Source of the DNA: Alphaproteobacteria bacterium
Lineage (GTDB): Bacteria > Pseudomonadota > Alphaproteobacteria > Oceanibaculales > Oceanibaculaceae
Direction: 5' to 3'
Assembly: GCA_018823745.1 (NCBI GenBank)
Contig: JAHJHR010000017.1
Coordinates: forward strand, 372,001 to 436,000
Length of the DNA: 64,000 nt
Shown: one piece after another, positions 25,339-33,501 of the stretch
Position numbering within the stretch: position 1 is the first letter of the stretch
Layout: each line of letters opens with the position of its first letter
Program-made: the position numbers and the translations under genes
Notes under the pieces: generated by a model
What the model was told of the DNA's origin: nothing
What the model saw: the letters and a program-made list of their open reading frames with translations, nothing else
Database searches by the model: none

Positions 25339-27591
25339 TTATCCGTCGGCCAGCAGGAAGACCGCGAATTCCGGCATCGGATTGACCCAGTGCTGCTCCA
25401 CCTGCCAGCCGGCCTTTTCGCACAGGGCGGTGAACTGCTCGACGCTGAATTTGTGCGAGTTCTCGGTGTGAATCGTCTCGCCGGCCAGAAGGGTGAAGCG
25501 CTGCCCGGCAACCGTGAAGCTTTGCGCCTCGCGGCTTTCCAGATGCATTTCGATCCGGCTCTTCCCGGCATTCCAGATCGCCCTGTGCCTGAACTTCCCG
25601 ACCGGGATGGTACCCGCCAGTTCGCGGTTGATCCGGGTCAGCAGATTCAGGTTGAAGGCAGCGGTAACGCCCTGCGAATCATCATAGGCCGCTTCCAGGA
25701 CATGCTGGTCCTTGCGCAGATCCACGCCGATCAGCAGCCGGCCACCGGCGAGCAGCCGACGGGCATTCGCCAGGAATCCCGTCGCTTCCTCCGGTGTGAA
25801 ATTGCCAATGGTGGAGCCCGGGAAGAAGCCAAAGGCGGGCTGCCCCGCCATTTCATCCGGCAAGGTCAGGGGCTGGGTGAAGTCCTTTGCCAAAGGCCGC
25901 ACCTCCAGCGCCGGATAGGCCTCGGCAATGGATGCGGCGGCGGCCGATAAATGCGCGTCGCTGATATCGATCGGCACATAGCTGGCAATCCAGGGCAGCT
26001 GGTCCAGCAATTGCCGGGTCTTCACGCTGGCGCCACTACCGAATTCGACCAGCACGGCCCGCTCCAGATCGAGCGCAGCGAGATAGGGCAGCGCCTGGGC
26101 CATGACCGCCCGTTCAGCGCCCGGTACGTAATATTCCGGCAGATCGCAGATATCCTCGAACAGGCGGGAGCCCTCGGGGTCGTAGAGATATTTGCTGGAC
26201 AGGGTTTTCTGCGGGCTGGAAGACAGGCCTTTCAGTACATCGGCAGCGAAACCGGCATGCTCTGCCGAAACGCTCTGTTCCCTGGGGAAGGATTGCCAGG
26301 ACAGACTGTCCAGATCGGCAGCATCAGCGGCCAGCCGCAGGCCGGAGAACTGCCAGCGCTGATGCGGCTGGAAGAAATTGCGATAGCTGGCGCGGATATG
26401 ATCGTCCGGTGTCACGCAGGAACCGCCGCGCAGCACCATCTGGTTGATCATGAACTTGCCATTATACTCACCGATTGCCCCGTCATCCGCCTTGTAGCCG
26501 GGATAAGGCGCATAGGCGCTCTGCGTCCATTCCCAGACATCGCCGAACATCTGCCTGAGCCCGCTGCCGGTAGCCGGCTGGGGACGCAACAGGCCGGTTG
26601 ACCGCAGATTGCCAGCGACCGGCACGGTCCGGGCGGCAGCCTCCCACTCCATCTCGGTCGGCAGGCGACGGCCGGCCCAGCGCGCGAAGGCATCAGCTTC
26701 GTAATAGCTGATATGGACCACGGGGGCGTCCAGCTCTACCGGATGGCGACCGGCCAGCCCCATGCTGGTCCAGCCCGCGCCGTCCTCCTGTTGCCAATAG
26801 AGCGGCGCCTGCCAGTTTTCCGCCTGTCGGCAAGCCCAGCCATCGGAGAGCCACAGCGTCGGCGTCTCATAGCCGCCGGCTTCCATGAAGCTGAGCCATT
26901 CGCGGTTGGTGACAAGCCGGTCCGCCAGCCCATGGCGCTGCAACAGCGCCTTGTGCCGGGGATATTCATTATCGAAGCTGAAACCGTCGTCATCATGGCC
27001 CAGCATGACCAGATCCTCATCGACCTCCAGATAACGCATCTGCTGCGCGACGGCGGATGAGGGTGCCGGGCGCCACGCCGTATAAGCCGGCGCCAGGGGG
27101 TTCTGGGCAAAGCCGTGCAGGATGTCGGTCAGCATCAGTTCCTGATGCTGCTGCTCATGGTTCAGGCCAATCGTCACCAGTCTTTCCAGCTTTCGACGCT
27201 GCTCGCCGCCAGCAGCCCCCAGCAGGGCCTGAACATGGCGGTCGACATGGCGGCGATACTCCAGAATCTCAGACACGCCAGGGCGCGACAGCACGCCCCG
27301 GCTGGGCCGCGGAAACTGCGCGCCGATTGTCTGGTAGTAGGAATTGAACAGGTATCGATAGCGCTCGTTGAAAGGCTGGTACCGGGGGTCAAACGCTTCC
27401 AGCAGGAACACCTCGAAGAACCATGTCGTATGCGCCAGATGCCATTTCATGGGGCTGGCATCTGGCATGGATTGCAGCATCTGGTCTTCGGCGCTGACAT
27501 GCGCGGCGAGAGCGACGCTGTCGTCCCGCACGCGGCTGAAACTCTGCAGGCAATCGGGGGAAAGGTCAGGGAGGCGTTCGGCAACTGACAT
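25339..27591 (-). CDS. egtB-egtD: EgtB-EgtD fusion: ergothioneine sulfoxide synthase plus histidine Nα-methyltransferase
   Basis: One uninterrupted frame of 750 residues. N-terminal half (about 1-430) is EgtB: DinB-like bundle with iron ligands in LAHTTWF (His54) and NHEQQHQE (His145, His149), then an FGE-sulfatase domain (RLPTEMEWEAAAR, FGDVWEWT, VLRGGSCVTP). C-terminal part (about 466-750) is EgtD: KYLYDPEGSRLFEDI, LPEYY, VEFGSGASVKTR, FFPGSTIGNF, AYDDSQGVTAAFN. EgtD makes hercynine from histidine; EgtB adds the cysteine sulfoxide. ATG 27591 has AGGA upstream; the frame also opens at TTG 27657. An EcfG-type box precedes it. The usual bacterial state is two genes. Confidence 0.95.
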   Translation of the reverse strand: MSVAERLPDLSPDCLQSFSRVRDDSVALAAHVSAEDQMLQSMPDASPMKWHLAHTTWFFEVFLLEAFDPRYQPFNERYRYLFNSYYQTIGAQFPRPSRGVLSRPGVSEILEYRRHVDRHVQALLGAAGGEQRRKLERLVTIGLNHEQQHQELMLTDILHGFAQNPLAPAYTAWRPAPSSAVAQQMRYLEVDEDLVMLGHDDDGFSFDNEYPRHKALLQRHGLADRLVTNREWLSFMEAGGYETPTLWLSDGWACRQAENWQAPLYWQQEDGAGWTSMGLAGRHPVELDAPVVHISYYEADAFARWAGRRLPTEMEWEAAARTVPVAGNLRSTGLLRPQPATGSGLRQMFGDVWEWTQSAYAPYPGYKADDGAIGEYNGKFMINQMVLRGGSCVTPDDHIRASYRNFFQPHQRWQFSGLRLAADAADLDSLSWQSFPREQSVSAEHAGFAADVLKGLSSSPQKTLSSKYLYDPEGSRLFEDICDLPEYYVPGAERAVMAQALPYLAALDLERAVLVEFGSGASVKTRQLLDQLPWIASYVPIDISDAHLSAAAASIAEAYPALEVRPLAKDFTQPLTLPDEMAGQPAFGFFPGSTIGNFTPEEATGFLANARRLLAGGRLLIGVDLRKDQHVLEAAYDDSQGVTAAFNLNLLTRINRELAGTIPVGKFRHRAIWNAGKSRIEMHLESREAQSFTVAGQRFTLLAGETIHTENSHKFSVEQFTALCEKAGWQVEQHWVNPMPEFAVFLLADG

Positions 27592-27660
27592 GGCAATGTC
27601 CTGGGCTGTAGATGAGGCCAATACACGCTTAAGTGCCGCCGGCCCTTTTCCTTTCAAGTC

Positions 27661-27685
27661 AACTTGTTGTGAAGTTTTTTGTTCC
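27661..27685 (-). promoter_or_regulatory. EcfG-type promoter of egtB-egtD
   Basis: Minus strand GGAAC (27685-27681), 17-nt spacer, GTT (27663-27661). The egtB-egtD ATG is 70 bases downstream. Confidence 0.8.
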
Positions 27686-27706
27686 AGCCCATGACGGGGG
27701 CCGAAC

Positions 27707-27853
27707 CTAGCGCCAGATCATGAACCAGAGGGCTAGGCAGACGACCGCCAGGGTCAGGGATACCACGAGCACCGTGCGCATATGGCCGGAGGTCTCACCC
27801 TGTCGTGCCTCGGTGGTGTTGAGTTTGTTTTTGTCGTCGTCATGCTGCGTCAT
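27707..27853 (-). CDS. 48-residue single-helix membrane microprotein
   Basis: 48 codons, found by hand translation. Hydrophilic N-terminus (MTQHDDDKNKLNTTEARQGE) with a KLNTTEARQGETSG segment, then one hydrophobic helix (VLVVSLTLAVVCLALWFMIW). Small alphaproteobacterial membrane proteins with an (A)RQG-containing head and one helix have this look; function unknown. An EcfG-type box lies 117 bases upstream, so it is a predicted stress-response gene. Confidence 0.75.
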   Translation of the reverse strand: MTQHDDDKNKLNTTEARQGETSGHMRTVLVVSLTLAVVCLALWFMIWR

Positions 27854-27969
27854 GCGGCTTCCTTCGCTGGTTGGGGCCAGCCCGGAAACGCCGTCGCGAA
27901 CGGCAATGTCACGTCTGAGACGCCTGTTCTACGGCGCCGCTTTCCCTAATGGGCGGGCCAGAGACAAAG

Positions 27970-27994
27970 CAACCTTTTGGCGGCAGTTATGTTC
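27970..27994 (-). promoter_or_regulatory. EcfG-type promoter of the 48-aa microprotein gene
   Basis: Minus strand GGAAC (27994-27990), 17-nt spacer, GTT (27972-27970). Lies just after the phyR stop. Confidence 0.8.
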
Positions 27995-28014
27995 CGCAAA
28001 CGAGTGGGCCAGAA

Positions 28015-28803
28015 CTAAACAGACCCACCCCGCGTCAGCAGGGCATTGGCGATAAAATTGGTCATCAGCCCCTTGCTGAACGGCTTGGGAATGACATAGC
28101 TGTCCCGCATTTTTGGCGTGCTGCGCAGACGATCCGGGAACGCCGTTACAAAAATCACCGGCATATGACCCAGACGCCGGATGCGCTGCACGGCATCAAT
28201 GCCGGAGGAGCGGTCGTCCAGCTCGACATCCGACAGGATGAGATCCGGCTGCTCGGCCGTGGCGAGGGCCACGGCCTCGTCGCGCGTAATCGCCGTGCCG
28301 ATGACAGAATGCCCCATACGGGTGACGATCCGCTCCAGCTCCATCGCGGTCAGGGCGTCGTCCTCGACGATCAGCACGCGGCTGGCAACGAGCTTTGCGA
28401 GGTTGATTTCCGCCTCGCTGATCAGATTCGCCGCACCGGCCTCCTCCATGCCCAGGATAAAGGCGGTATCAGCGGCGGAAAACCCTTCCAGCCGGCCCAG
28501 GATCAACGCCGCACGCGCCACCGCATCCAGGCGCTGAAGGATGTAGCAGGCCGTGGGATTCTCAGTGTCGGAGACCAGCTTGAGACCGGGTGCAGATGGC
28601 TTGCCACTGGATATCCATGCTTCATGCAGCCGCCGGAAAAGCGACACGCGCAGCGACACATCGTCTGGCAAAGCCGTTCGGGAAGAAAGAACGCCCTCCA
28701 TCATCACGGTAAGAAGGGCGTCACCCGCCGTGACGGAGCCGGTGAGGCTGCCTGCGTATCTCCGCAGCGACGGGATTTGTTCCATTACTGGTCCGCGAAA
28801 CAT
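28015..28803 (-). CDS. phyR: PhyR, anti-anti-sigma response regulator
   Basis: 262 residues. The N-terminal two thirds is a sigma-factor mimic (LRRYAGSLTGSVTAGDALL, LGRLEGFSAADTAFILGM), followed by a C-terminal receiver with VLIVEDD, phospho-Asp in LILSDVELDD and FVTAFPDRLRS, the variant of the FATGUY motif seen in PhyR receivers. Phosphorylated PhyR captures NepR and frees EcfG. ATG 28803 has GGAGG five bases upstream; ATG 28815 and 28785 are alternatives. Divergent from the degenerate kinase. No EcfG box was found upstream. Confidence 0.94.
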   Translation of the reverse strand: MFRGPVMEQIPSLRRYAGSLTGSVTAGDALLTVMMEGVLSSRTALPDDVSLRVSLFRRLHEAWISSGKPSAPGLKLVSDTENPTACYILQRLDAVARAALILGRLEGFSAADTAFILGMEEAGAANLISEAEINLAKLVASRVLIVEDDALTAMELERIVTRMGHSVIGTAITRDEAVALATAEQPDLILSDVELDDRSSGIDAVQRIRRLGHMPVIFVTAFPDRLRSTPKMRDSYVIPKPFSKGLMTNFIANALLTRGGSV

Positions 28804-29168
28804 GGCGACCTCCATGGTCAGTCAGTCATTTGACGCTCATGATGGGCATCTTTATCAAGACCCACCATAACAAAATGATCAGAACGCTAAATCGTGGTAA
28901 AAATAAGGTTAAGCATCACCTTACTTGAGGTTATTTGAGTGCAAAAAAGATAAAATTATAGAGAACAGATATTCTAATGCTTCATGACCTCATAGATATT
29001 CTGCTTTACAAGACCTTAGAGCAGCTGTCACACGGCATAATCTCCTGTTCACCTCTTATAACGAAACTGTCGCACCAGGGTTTCAGTCAGGATGAAACTT
29101 TCTGCGTCTGAGGTGAGTTACTCAGAGAGCACCCGCAGCAGCACGGCCTTCGGCTGGATTGGACAGAT
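28804..29168. other. 365-bp divergent intergenic region, phyR / sensor kinase
   Basis: AT-rich, no supported gene. It must hold the promoters of phyR and the kinase. I found no GGAAC-N17-GTT box on either strand and no strong hairpin. Confidence 0.5.
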
Positions 29169-30776
29169 ATGGTTGATCAGAATCAAACCACTCACACACC
29201 CCGGCGGTATCCGCAGGGCGAATGGCCGGCCATACTGGAAGGCCTTGGCGATACCGGCAGGAAGATCGTTGCGCAGGACTGGTCGGCCACGCCACTGGGG
29301 GATATCGCCAGCTGGCCCTCTCCCCTGCGCACGGCACTGAGCATCGTGCTGGCCTCGCACCAGCCCATGGTGCTGTGGTGGGGGGAGGATCTGATCCAGC
29401 TTCACAATGACGCCTATGACGAGCTGATGAGTGAACGTGCGGCCCCCGCCAGCATCGGCCAGCCCGCCCAGAACGCCCTGCCCATGGACTGGCAGGTTCT
29501 GCTGGACGATATGCGCAAGGTCATCCAGGTGGGCGAGCCCATGCGGCTGACCGATGCCCATTTGCCAAGACCCAATGACCCGGATATGCGCGAGCATTAT
29601 TTCTGCATTTCCGTCGATCCGCTGTTCCGGGACGATGGCAGCATCGCCGGTGCGCTGGCCGTTCTGTGCGAAAGCACCCAGGGCGTGGTGCGCGAGCGCC
29701 GGCTAAGCATGCTGAACGATCTGGCCGGCAGCATTCGCATCGCCGATGATCCCACCGCCGTCAGCACCCTGGCCGTCCAGTCGATCGGCAAGAACCGGGG
29801 CGATGTCTGCTTTGCCCTGATCTATCTGTTCGACCATCTGGTCCGCGAAGCGCAGCTGGTCGCTACCAGCGGTGAGGGTGTCGATCGGGCTCCCACAGAG
29901 CTGGAGATGGAGATGACCCGCAGCTGGCCGCTGGACCGGGCGGCGGCGGGCGAGGCCAGTATCCTGCTCGATCCGCGCGATATGAGCGGGACGAGTTTCG
30001 GCGAGGGCGTCGAGGGACTGGGCTGGATATCGATCTTGCCGCTCGATGCCACCCATAATGGGCGGCCGCATGGTGCCCTGGTGATCGGCACAAGTGCGGC
30101 GGTCCATATCGATGACAGCTACCGTGAATTCCTGGAAGTGACGGCTGACCAGATCGCCGCCGGCATTGAGGCCCGGTTCCAGCTGTTCGAGCGTACAAAC
30201 GCGGTCAATGTGGTCCGCCACCGCATGCAGAATAACCTGCAGCTGATTTCCAGCCTGTTCTCGCTGACACGCGGCAGGATTGCCGACTGGCTGGCCAGCC
30301 AGGAGATGGAATCGCTCGATGACCGGCTGGCGCAGCTGGGCCTCATCATGAATGTGCTGGGCGGTTTTGGCGTCAACCGGGTGCCCGCTGATAAATTCCT
30401 GAGGGAAGTCGGTGATGGCATGCGCCAGCTTTACCCGCAGCCCCCGCTGCAAGTGACGGTGTCTGCCGAACCCATCGTCATCCGCGACAACAAGGCGGTC
30501 GCGGTCGGGCTGCTGATCGGCGAGGTGCTGACCGCCAGCAAGGGGCGCGGCGGCCGTGCCGTCTCTTTGTCGATCAATCTGGCGCGACAGGATGACAAGC
30601 AGCTTCGGCTGGTCATGGGCGTGACAGGCACGCTGTCCCCCGAAGGCTGGGAAGAACGCGGTGCACAGCATTTTCTCGAAGCCTTCAGCCGGCAGATGCG
30701 CGGCACGCTCGATATTGAGCGGAACGAGGCTGAGGTAAAGGTGACACTCGCCTTTCCTTACAATAACGAACTGTAA
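29169..30776 (+). CDS. PAS-GAF HisKA_2/HWE-type sensor kinase with degenerate ATP-binding domain
   Basis: 535 residues, soluble. PAS-like module (about 35-170, DWSATPLGDIASWPSPLR), GAF (about 185-335), then an intact dimerisation box VVRHRMQNNLQLISSLFSL with His351. The ATPase part is altered: where relatives have NELxxNA(xK), it has GEVLTASKGRGG (451-462), so the Mg-binding Asn is missing, and the Gly-rich box is reduced (VMGVTGTLSPEGWEERG). Autophosphorylation may be lost. It sits divergent to phyR and 12 bp before the converging NepR-like gene, so it probably acts in this pathway as a regulator or phosphotransfer scaffold. Confidence 0.82.
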   Translation: MVDQNQTTHTPRRYPQGEWPAILEGLGDTGRKIVAQDWSATPLGDIASWPSPLRTALSIVLASHQPMVLWWGEDLIQLHNDAYDELMSERAAPASIGQPAQNALPMDWQVLLDDMRKVIQVGEPMRLTDAHLPRPNDPDMREHYFCISVDPLFRDDGSIAGALAVLCESTQGVVRERRLSMLNDLAGSIRIADDPTAVSTLAVQSIGKNRGDVCFALIYLFDHLVREAQLVATSGEGVDRAPTELEMEMTRSWPLDRAAAGEASILLDPRDMSGTSFGEGVEGLGWISILPLDATHNGRPHGALVIGTSAAVHIDDSYREFLEVTADQIAAGIEARFQLFERTNAVNVVRHRMQNNLQLISSLFSLTRGRIADWLASQEMESLDDRLAQLGLIMNVLGGFGVNRVPADKFLREVGDGMRQLYPQPPLQVTVSAEPIVIRDNKAVAVGLLIGEVLTASKGRGGRAVSLSINLARQDDKQLRLVMGVTGTLSPEGWEERGAQHFLEAFSRQMRGTLDIERNEAEVKVTLAFPYNNEL

Positions 30777-30788
30777 GGCCGGTGGTGT

Positions 30789-31208
30789 TTACTTCTTGGT
30801 AGAAATTTGGGCTGGGGCAGCAGGTTCAGGCGAATCGGCCGCCATGCGCGGCGCCTCCATCTCAGGCGAAGACGGATTCACCGCCGCATCGGCCTGCGCA
30901 GGCGACACGCTGCCCATATCCGACGCCCCAGCGGCAAAAGCCGCCGCCATATCTTCCCCAACACCTTGCTGCCCATCGCCCCTGAAGGCATCGCTCAATG
31001 TTTCCGGGGATTCCACCACGGAATCAAATGCTCTCGCCTTGCCATAGGCGTCCTCAAGCTTCCGGGCCAGCGCCTGCAAATTCTCAGGCACCGCCTCCGA
31101 ACCGTCCATGCGATAGAGTTTGCGCAACTCCTGGTTCAGAAGATCGCGTGAGGTATGTTTCGTTTCAGTCTCCACACCCTGGAGAGAATTCTTGCTTTTT
31201 TGAGCCAT
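30789..31208 (-). CDS. nepR: NepR-like anti-sigma factor with long Ala/Pro-rich tail
   Basis: 139 residues from ATG 31208 (GGAAG 11 bases upstream); the frame also opens at TTG 31241. Residues about 22-60 read LLNQELRKLY...EAVPENLQALARKLEDAY, close to the NepR core (LRxxYxxxxxEPVPxxLxxLLxxL). Usual NepR proteins are near 60 residues; here some 75 extra residues rich in Ala, Ser, Pro and Met follow. Predicted to hold EcfG inactive. No EcfG box upstream. Confidence 0.72.
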   Translation of the reverse strand: MAQKSKNSLQGVETETKHTSRDLLNQELRKLYRMDGSEAVPENLQALARKLEDAYGKARAFDSVVESPETLSDAFRGDGQQGVGEDMAAAFAAGASDMGSVSPAQADAAVNPSSPEMEAPRMAADSPEPAAPAQISTKK

Positions 31209-31642
31209 ACTCTTACTTCCAGAACCACTGAACACTTTCAACTATTGGCGAAACTCACCCAATAATCGGGCAACTTATCAGGCAAAATTGCCAATATAAA
31301 ATTGAACTACTAAATAACAGGCACTGAATTTATACTTATAATACTAGGGGATTAATAATCAGTATATGTGGTGTAATTACCCCATGCCATCTGAAGATCG
31401 ACACCAATCCCTGTGCTGGAAAGGGATACTGCCATATATTGGGGCGTCAGATATATAACCATATGATGCATCCCGCGCAGATTGCCAAAGAATACCGGCA
31501 GGCACCGTCTCCATACCCTTATCCAGATATCTCCTCCCGCCCCGCAGTCAACCCGGTATGCCGCCTGGCGGTGCTGCCAAAAAACAAGCCCCGGTGCTGA
31601 ACAACCGGGGCTTGCTGCTTCTCATCAGGCGGGAACCGGACC
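31209..31642. other. 434-bp intergenic region, largely unexplained
   Basis: Very AT-rich between about 31260 and 31480. Holds the promoter of the NepR-like gene and, at its right end, the terminator of the PhnA-like gene. No open frame with plausible coding character and no EcfG box were found. Confidence 0.45.
31579..31614 (-). terminator. rho-independent terminator of the PhnA-like gene
   Basis: Arms CAAGCCCCGGT and ACCGGGGCTTG with an 8-base loop; on the minus strand followed by six T. Confidence 0.85.
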
Positions 31643-32587
31643 TTACCGCATGCGGCGGATCAGGATGGTGCCCTCGTCACGATGCCGCCCGCCGAAGCCG
31701 GCAGCCCACCAGGCGCCGACAGCAGCGACCAACAGGGAAGCCGCAGTCAGGAAGGCGCCCAGGACCAGCAGGCGCCGGGCCGTATCGGCAGCCTCGCGGG
31801 CCGCTGCCTCAGCGGCGGCCGCCGTATCGGCGGCTTCCGTCAGCACAGCATCGACGCGGGCCTCGGCCTCGGCCTCCTCCATGCCGGTCTGATTGCTGAT
31901 CAGGCGGACGATATAGGTACGATCAGCTTCCGGGAGATCCGTGCCGGAGGCCATGTTCGCGGCAAGGATGCGGCTGACTTCAGCGCGCATTCCAGTGGCG
32001 GACTGGGCCGTCGGCATGGCATCTACAGTGCCGGAAGCCACAGGGGCAGGTTCGGCACGGAACAACTTGTCAGCGATATAGCCGACACCGCCATCACTGG
32101 ATAGACCGGCGGCCACAGTGCCGGCAGCGGCGCCCGAAGCAACGCTTGAGGCCACTTCCGTTCCGCCACGGACAACGCCGGTAAGCGACCCCGCAAAGAA
32201 CAGAGCACCGACCAATACGCCAACACCCCAGACCAGAAGGCCATGGGCGCCGTCGCGCATGTCGGATTCATCTTCGGTGGCGTCATACATCCGGCGCCGC
32301 ATGCGCCCGGCCAGATAACCACCGGCCATGAAGCTGGACACGGCGGCCCAGACAGCCCAGATCGCCGAGGCAATGGCGAAGAAGGACAGGCGAATGCCCT
32401 CGCCCTCGAAAGGCGAGGCCAGGGTCAGGCCGATGGCCGATCCAAAGGTGAAAAGAATGAAGGAAATTGCCGAGGCAAAGACGGCGCCGGCGATGATCGC
32501 GGCCCAATCGATGTAGGAACCCGCCTCCGGCGTGCGTGCGACTGTCTCCACGACTGCGGGTTCGGCCTGGGTATAGGTACTGGCCAT
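31643..32587 (-). CDS. PhnA-like multi-helix membrane protein
   Basis: 314 residues. Three N-terminal helices (AAIIAGAVFASAISFILFTF, AIWAVWAAVSSFMAGGYL, LLVWGVGVLVGALFFAGSL), a soluble Ala/Glu-rich coiled segment (about 200-275), and a final helix (LLVLGAFLTAASLLVAAVGA). It resembles the predicted membrane proteins annotated as PhnA-like in Rhizobiales, commonly found with stress genes; there is no evidence for a phosphonate role. Downstream of a 24-codon gene and under the same EcfG-type box. Confidence 0.78.
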   Translation of the reverse strand: MASTYTQAEPAVVETVARTPEAGSYIDWAAIIAGAVFASAISFILFTFGSAIGLTLASPFEGEGIRLSFFAIASAIWAVWAAVSSFMAGGYLAGRMRRRMYDATEDESDMRDGAHGLLVWGVGVLVGALFFAGSLTGVVRGGTEVASSVASGAAAGTVAAGLSSDGGVGYIADKLFRAEPAPVASGTVDAMPTAQSATGMRAEVSRILAANMASGTDLPEADRTYIVRLISNQTGMEEAEAEARVDAVLTEAADTAAAAEAAAREAADTARRLLVLGAFLTAASLLVAAVGAWWAAGFGGRHRDEGTILIRRMR

Positions 32588-32629
32588 GTCTGAATCCTTA
32601 CTCGTTTGGGGTGACGGCGATGATCAGGA

Positions 32630-32704
32630 TCAACGCATGCCGAAGAACGACAGGATGGCCAGGATCACAACGACGAGGCCGACCAGATAGATGATGCTGT
32701 GCAT
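32630..32704 (-). CDS. 24-residue hydrophobic microprotein
   Basis: ATG 32704 to TGA 32630. Sequence begins MHSIIYLVGLVVVILAIL and ends SFFGMR: a single membrane helix with almost no soluble part. Small hydrophobic peptides with an IYLVGLVVV...LSFFG(L/M)R pattern occur in alphaproteobacterial genomes, but I know of no function. An EcfG-type box lies 69 bases upstream; the PhnA-like gene begins 42 bases downstream. Confidence 0.68.
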   Translation of the reverse strand: MHSIIYLVGLVVVILAILSFFGMR

Positions 32705-32772
32705 GAGAAACTCCAGAATTGCTCTTGCCACCGCGCCTGATGGCTCAGGCATGGCGGACGGTACAGCCCCCT

Positions 32773-32797
32773 AACTACCCCGCTATGGGTTTGTTCC
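32773..32797 (-). promoter_or_regulatory. EcfG-type promoter of microprotein and PhnA-like gene
   Basis: Minus strand GGAAC (32797-32793), 17-nt spacer, GTT (32775-32773). Divergent partner of the box at 32837. Confidence 0.82.
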
Positions 32798-32836
32798 CCC
32801 GCCCTCTTCCGCCTTGTCATTGTTACGCGACCAACC

Positions 32837-32861
32837 GGAACAAGACGAACGCAGCACGGTT
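32837..32861 (+). promoter_or_regulatory. EcfG-type promoter of the hemerythrin-like gene
   Basis: GGAAC (32837-32841), 17-nt spacer, GTT (32859-32861), 28 bases before the ATG. Confidence 0.85.
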
Positions 32862-32888
32862 CTGTCGGTCCACAATCAGGAGGCTGAT

Positions 32889-33401
32889 ATGGCCCAGCAG
32901 GACAAGACGACCCATGCGATCAATCTGTTAGTTGCGGATCACCGCACGGTCGAAGATCTGTTCGAGAAATTCGAGAAAGCCAAAGGCGCTGCCGCGAAGC
33001 AGAAGATCGTCCAGAACATCTGCACGGAGCTGAAGGTTCATGCGCAGATCGAGGAGGAAATCTTCTATCCGGCCCTTCGCGGCAAGGTCGAAGAAGACAT
33101 GCTGGACGAGGCCACCGTCGAGCATGACGGCGCCAAGCTGCTGATCAACGATCTGGAATCGGCAGCCCCCGACGAGGCGTTCTACGACGCCAAGGTGATG
33201 GTGCTGCAGGAGCAGATCGAGCATCACGTGAAGGAAGAGGAAAAGCAGAATGGCAGCCTCTTCACCCAGGCCCGGCGCACTGATGTCGATCTGGAGGCCC
33301 TCGGCCAGAAGATGGCGGCGCGCAAGGCCGAACTGATGGCCATGGCCAAGGCGGGCGGTCTGCCGGCAGCGGAATTCCAGGCCGTCGATCAGCACGGCTG
33401 A
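32889..33401 (+). CDS. hemerythrin-domain protein
   Basis: 170 residues from ATG 32889, preceded by AGGAGG. Hemerythrin-type four-helix bundle with His/Glu ligands in LVADHRTVEDLFEKF, HAQIEEEIFYPAL, VEHDGAK and IEHHVKEEEKQ. Such DUF-like hemerythrins bind a di-iron centre and may sense or buffer O2, NO or peroxide. Its EcfG-type box has the -10 element only 28 bases before the start. Often part of GSR regulons. Confidence 0.92.
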   Translation: MAQQDKTTHAINLLVADHRTVEDLFEKFEKAKGAAAKQKIVQNICTELKVHAQIEEEIFYPALRGKVEEDMLDEATVEHDGAKLLINDLESAAPDEAFYDAKVMVLQEQIEHHVKEEEKQNGSLFTQARRTDVDLEALGQKMAARKAELMAMAKAGGLPAAEFQAVDQHG

Positions 33402-33438
33402 TCTTAATCACAACACCATCCGACCTACCCAAGTAGTT

Positions 33439-33463
33439 GGAACAAATAGACGTTCTGATTGTT
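33439..33463 (+). promoter_or_regulatory. EcfG-type promoter of the PRC-barrel gene
   Basis: GGAAC (33439-33443), 17-nt spacer, GTT (33461-33463), 39 bases before the ATG. Confidence 0.85.
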
Positions 33464-33501
33464 TGGCGGGTATTGGTTCACCAAAGAAGGAGTGCCATCA
33501 C

